A stretch of DNA of 7,400 nucleotides from the NCBI GenBank assembly GCA_003168295.1, contig PMST01000316.1, positions 11,013 through 18,412 on the forward strand, written 5' to 3'. The first letter of the stretch is position 1; every line of letters begins with the position of its first letter. Below are positions 5,865-7,400 of the stretch, one piece after another. The notes below the pieces were generated by a model. The model made no database searches, was not told where the DNA came from, and was given only the letters and a program-made list of their open reading frames with translations. Source of the DNA: Actinomycetota bacterium (GTDB lineage Bacteria; Actinomycetota; Actinomycetes; Streptosporangiales; Streptosporangiaceae). A program made the position numbers and the translations under genes.

Positions 5865-7247
5865 CTAGCAGCGGTCGAGGAAGCCGTCGAGGACGCGGAC
5901 CCCGAAGCGGAGCCCGTCGACGGGCACCCGCTCGTCGACACCGTGGAACATGCCGGAGAAGTCCAGCTCCGGCGGCAGCCGCAACGGGGTGAAACCGAAG
6001 CAACGGATGCCGAGCCGGCTAAAGGACTTGGCGTCGGTGCCCGCGGACAAACAGTAGGGAATCACCCGCGCGTCCGGGTCTTCCGCGACCAGCGCACTGG
6101 TCATCGCGTCGTACAGGTCGCCGTCCGGGGTGGTTTCCAGGGCGATGTCGTGATGGATGAATTCGCGGGTCACACCGGGTCCGAGCACCCGGTCGAGTTC
6201 GGCGAAAAATTCATCTTCATAGCCGGGCAGGAAGCGGCCGTCGACTTCGGCGGTCGCGGTCTGCGGCACGACATTGACCTTGTATCCGGCCCGGAGAACG
6301 GACGGGTTGACCGTATTTCTTAGTGTTGCCCCGATAATGCGGGAAATGCTGCCGACTTTGGCGAGGGCTTGAGTTGGGTCGTTCGGAATAAATTCGATGT
6401 CGAGGGCCGCGCAGATGCCCACCAGGAAGGCCTGGACCGACGGGATGAGGCGGGTCGGCCACTCGTGGCGGCCCAGCCTGCCGATCGCTTCGGCCAGCTC
6501 CGTGACCGCGTTGTCGGTCTGGACCATGGAGCCGTGGCCGGCCGTGCCGTGGGCGGTCAGCCGGAGCCAGGCGATGCCCTTCTCCGCGGTTTGCAGCAGG
6601 TAGAGGCGCTGGTCGCCGAGGGTCAGGCTGAAGCCGCCGACCTCCCCGACCGCCTCGGTGACGCCCTCGAACAGGTCCGGGTGGTGGTCGACCAGCCAGC
6701 GGGCGCCCCAGGTGCCGCCGGCCTCCTCGTCGGCGGTGAACGTGAGCACGACGTCGCGGGCCGGGGGGCGGTTCTCGCGGAGGCGCTGGCGGATCACGGC
6801 GAGCATCATCGCGTCCATGTCCTTCATGTCGATGGCGCCGCGGCCCCAGATGCAGTCGTCGGCGATGTCGCCGGAGAAGGGGGCGTGTTGCCAGTCCGGG
6901 GCGTGGGCCGGGACTACGTCTAGGTGACCGTGGACTAGGAGGGCGGGTCTTTCGCTGTCGCGGCCTTTGATGCGGGCGACGACGCTGGTGCGTTTGGGGT
7001 GCGATTCCAGGACTACGGGGTCTAGGCCTACCTCGGAGAGGAGAGCGGCGACGTGTTCGGCGGCTTGGCGCTCGCCGGGGCCGGAGTGGTCGCCGGGGTT
7101 GGAGGTGTCGATCCTGATCAGGTCGCGGCAGATGGGCACGACCTCGTCGTGCGCGGTGGGCGGCTGGTTCGCTGGCCGCTGGTTCGCTGGGCCCTGGTTC
7201 GCTGGCGCCTGGTTCGCTGTCACGGGACTATCGTCGCATCCGGACAT
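5865..7247 (-). CDS. M20 family zinc metallo-hydrolase (peptidase/deacylase)
   Basis: M20 enzymes use two zinc ions to cleave amide bonds in peptides or N-acyl amino acids; the substrate here is unknown. Numbering from the ATG at 7247 (460 residues), catalytic sites are all present: HGHLDVVP (106-113; metal ligand H108, D110), WGRGAIDMKD (134-143; bridging D140), TADEEAGG (171-178; base E174, ligand E175), E202 in GEVGGFS as probable ligand, and FHGVDERVP (434-442; ligand H435). The segment from about 220 to 340, including TAGHGS (235-240), is the inserted dimerisation domain. There is no signal peptide, so it is probably cytoplasmic. Close relatives in Streptomyces are recalled as being of similar length with DEVV near the N-terminus. 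The first 33 residues before it include four ANQxP repeats. No Shine-Dalgarno precedes the ATG; GTG at 7223 is an alternative, and the frame stays open to 7376, overlapping the tRNA promoter. ArgE- or DapE-like enzymes and dipeptidases belong to the same superfamily. Confidence 0.92.
   Translation of the reverse strand: MSGCDDSPVTANQAPANQGPANQRPANQPPTAHDEVVPICRDLIRIDTSNPGDHSGPGERQAAEHVAALLSEVGLDPVVLESHPKRTSVVARIKGRDSERPALLVHGHLDVVPAHAPDWQHAPFSGDIADDCIWGRGAIDMKDMDAMMLAVIRQRLRENRPPARDVVLTFTADEEAGGTWGARWLVDHHPDLFEGVTEAVGEVGGFSLTLGDQRLYLLQTAEKGIAWLRLTAHGTAGHGSMVQTDNAVTELAEAIGRLGRHEWPTRLIPSVQAFLVGICAALDIEFIPNDPTQALAKVGSISRIIGATLRNTVNPSVLRAGYKVNVVPQTATAEVDGRFLPGYEDEFFAELDRVLGPGVTREFIHHDIALETTPDGDLYDAMTSALVAEDPDARVIPYCLSAGTDAKSFSRLGIRCFGFTPLRLPPELDFSGMFHGVDERVPVDGLRFGVRVLDGFLDRC
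7164..7220 (-). repeat. 15-bp tandem repeat encoding ANQxP units
   Basis: The plus strand carries CTGGTTCGCTGG followed by three variable bases, repeated with exact 15-bp spacing at 7164, 7179, 7194 and 7209 (the last unit ends CTGT). On the minus strand this encodes A-N-Q-A-P, A-N-Q-G-P, A-N-Q-R-P and A-N-Q-P-P at residues 11-30 of the M20 protein. The unit length keeps the reading frame, so copy number could change without breaking the gene. Core bases are identical across units, which suggests recent duplication. Confidence 0.85.
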
Positions 7248-7326
7248 TACGATCGCTGGGGGTACCGGGCGGATGGCGGTCCGGGGCGGGCTGTGCGGTG
7301 GCGGGTTTGGTCCCCTGCGCACTCGC

Positions 7327-7356
7327 TTGACGCCGTTCGGTTTGCTAAGGTAGGCC
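7327..7356 (+). promoter_or_regulatory. Probable tRNA-Leu promoter
   Basis: TTGACG (7327-7332) and TAGGCC (7351-7356) are 18 bp apart, close to the housekeeping promoter pattern of GC-rich actinomycetes (TTGACN, then TANNNT), although the last -10 base is C. The expected start of transcription near 7363 lies about 19 bases before the tRNA 5' end. The remaining 80 bp toward the M20 start (7248-7326) shows no convincing promoter for that gene. Confidence 0.55.
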
Positions 7357-7360
7357 AGCC

Positions 7361-7377
7361 GATGCGTACCCCGCATC
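7361..7377 (+). other. Hairpin in the tRNA-Leu leader
   Basis: GATGCG (7361-7366) and CGCATC (7372-7377) form a perfect six-base-pair stem with a TACCC loop. It lies between the predicted transcription start and the mature tRNA 5' end, so it would be in the pre-tRNA leader removed by RNase P. It is too short to interpret further. Confidence 0.4.
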
Positions 7378-7381
7378 GCGC

Positions 7382-7400
7382 GTCCGGGTGGCGGAATAGG
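7382..7400 (+). tRNA. tRNA-Leu, 5' end only (cut by window edge)
   Basis: The last 19 bases, GTCCGGGTGGCGGAATAGG, match the 5' end of actinobacterial leucine tRNAs: a seven-base acceptor strand GTCCGGG, T8, and the D-arm sequence GGCGGAAT characteristic of this class. The anticodon, the long variable arm and the 3' acceptor strand (expected to end in a CCGGAC-like sequence) lie outside the window, so the isoacceptor cannot be named. Confidence 0.82.

Noticed and set aside
7164..7220. CRISPR-like array
   Set aside because: The repeats are 15 bp with three variable bases, in frame in a protein-coding gene, with no spacers of normal length and no cas genes.
7248..7376. Extended start of the M20 gene at 7376
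   Set aside because: This would add 43 residues of Arg/Pro-rich sequence not expected in the family and would overlap the tRNA promoter. ATG at 7247 is more likely.

Overview
This is a GC-rich chromosomal window from an actinomycete. Codons are strongly G/C-ending, several starts are GTG, and topoisomerase I has no cysteine (so no zinc fingers) but carries GxxGPY repeats and a basic tail. A thymidylate kinase is fused to a 12-helix MFS domain. The TopA, MFS-Tmk and M20 protein types, as I recall them, resemble those of Streptomyces and related spore-forming orders. The genus cannot be fixed from the sequence alone.

Layout. Positions 1-5430 hold a minus-strand replication and nucleotide cluster, read right to left: topA (DNA topoisomerase I, GTG start at 5430), the MFS-thymidylate kinase fusion (GTG start at 2542), and the first 117 codons of holB (DNA polymerase III delta prime), which runs off the left edge. 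The kinase stop and the holB start overlap as ATGA. A 77-bp gap separates topA from the kinase and may hold its own promoter. Positions 5431-5610 are a divergent regulatory region between topA and a 64-residue plus-strand gene recognised as DUF5703. That gene converges on a minus-strand M20 metallo-hydrolase (5865-7247). After a 134-bp spacer carrying a plausible TTGACG/TAGGCC promoter, the first 19 bases of a plus-strand tRNA-Leu gene reach the right edge.

How the genes fit together. TopA relaxes negative supercoils during replication and transcription. The kinase makes dTDP for DNA synthesis, and the delta prime subunit belongs to the clamp loader, so the left side is DNA-replication housekeeping. 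The M20 enzyme and DUF5703 protein form a separate block whose substrate and role are unknown.

I see no mobile element, CRISPR array, phage gene or biosynthetic cluster. The most interesting items are the membrane-tethered kinase fusion, the small basic DUF5703 protein with a possibly leaderless promoter, the choice of topA start around an Ala/Lys-rich N-terminus, and a 15-bp tandem repeat encoding ANQxP units at the M20 N-terminus. No previously undescribed multi-gene system is evident.
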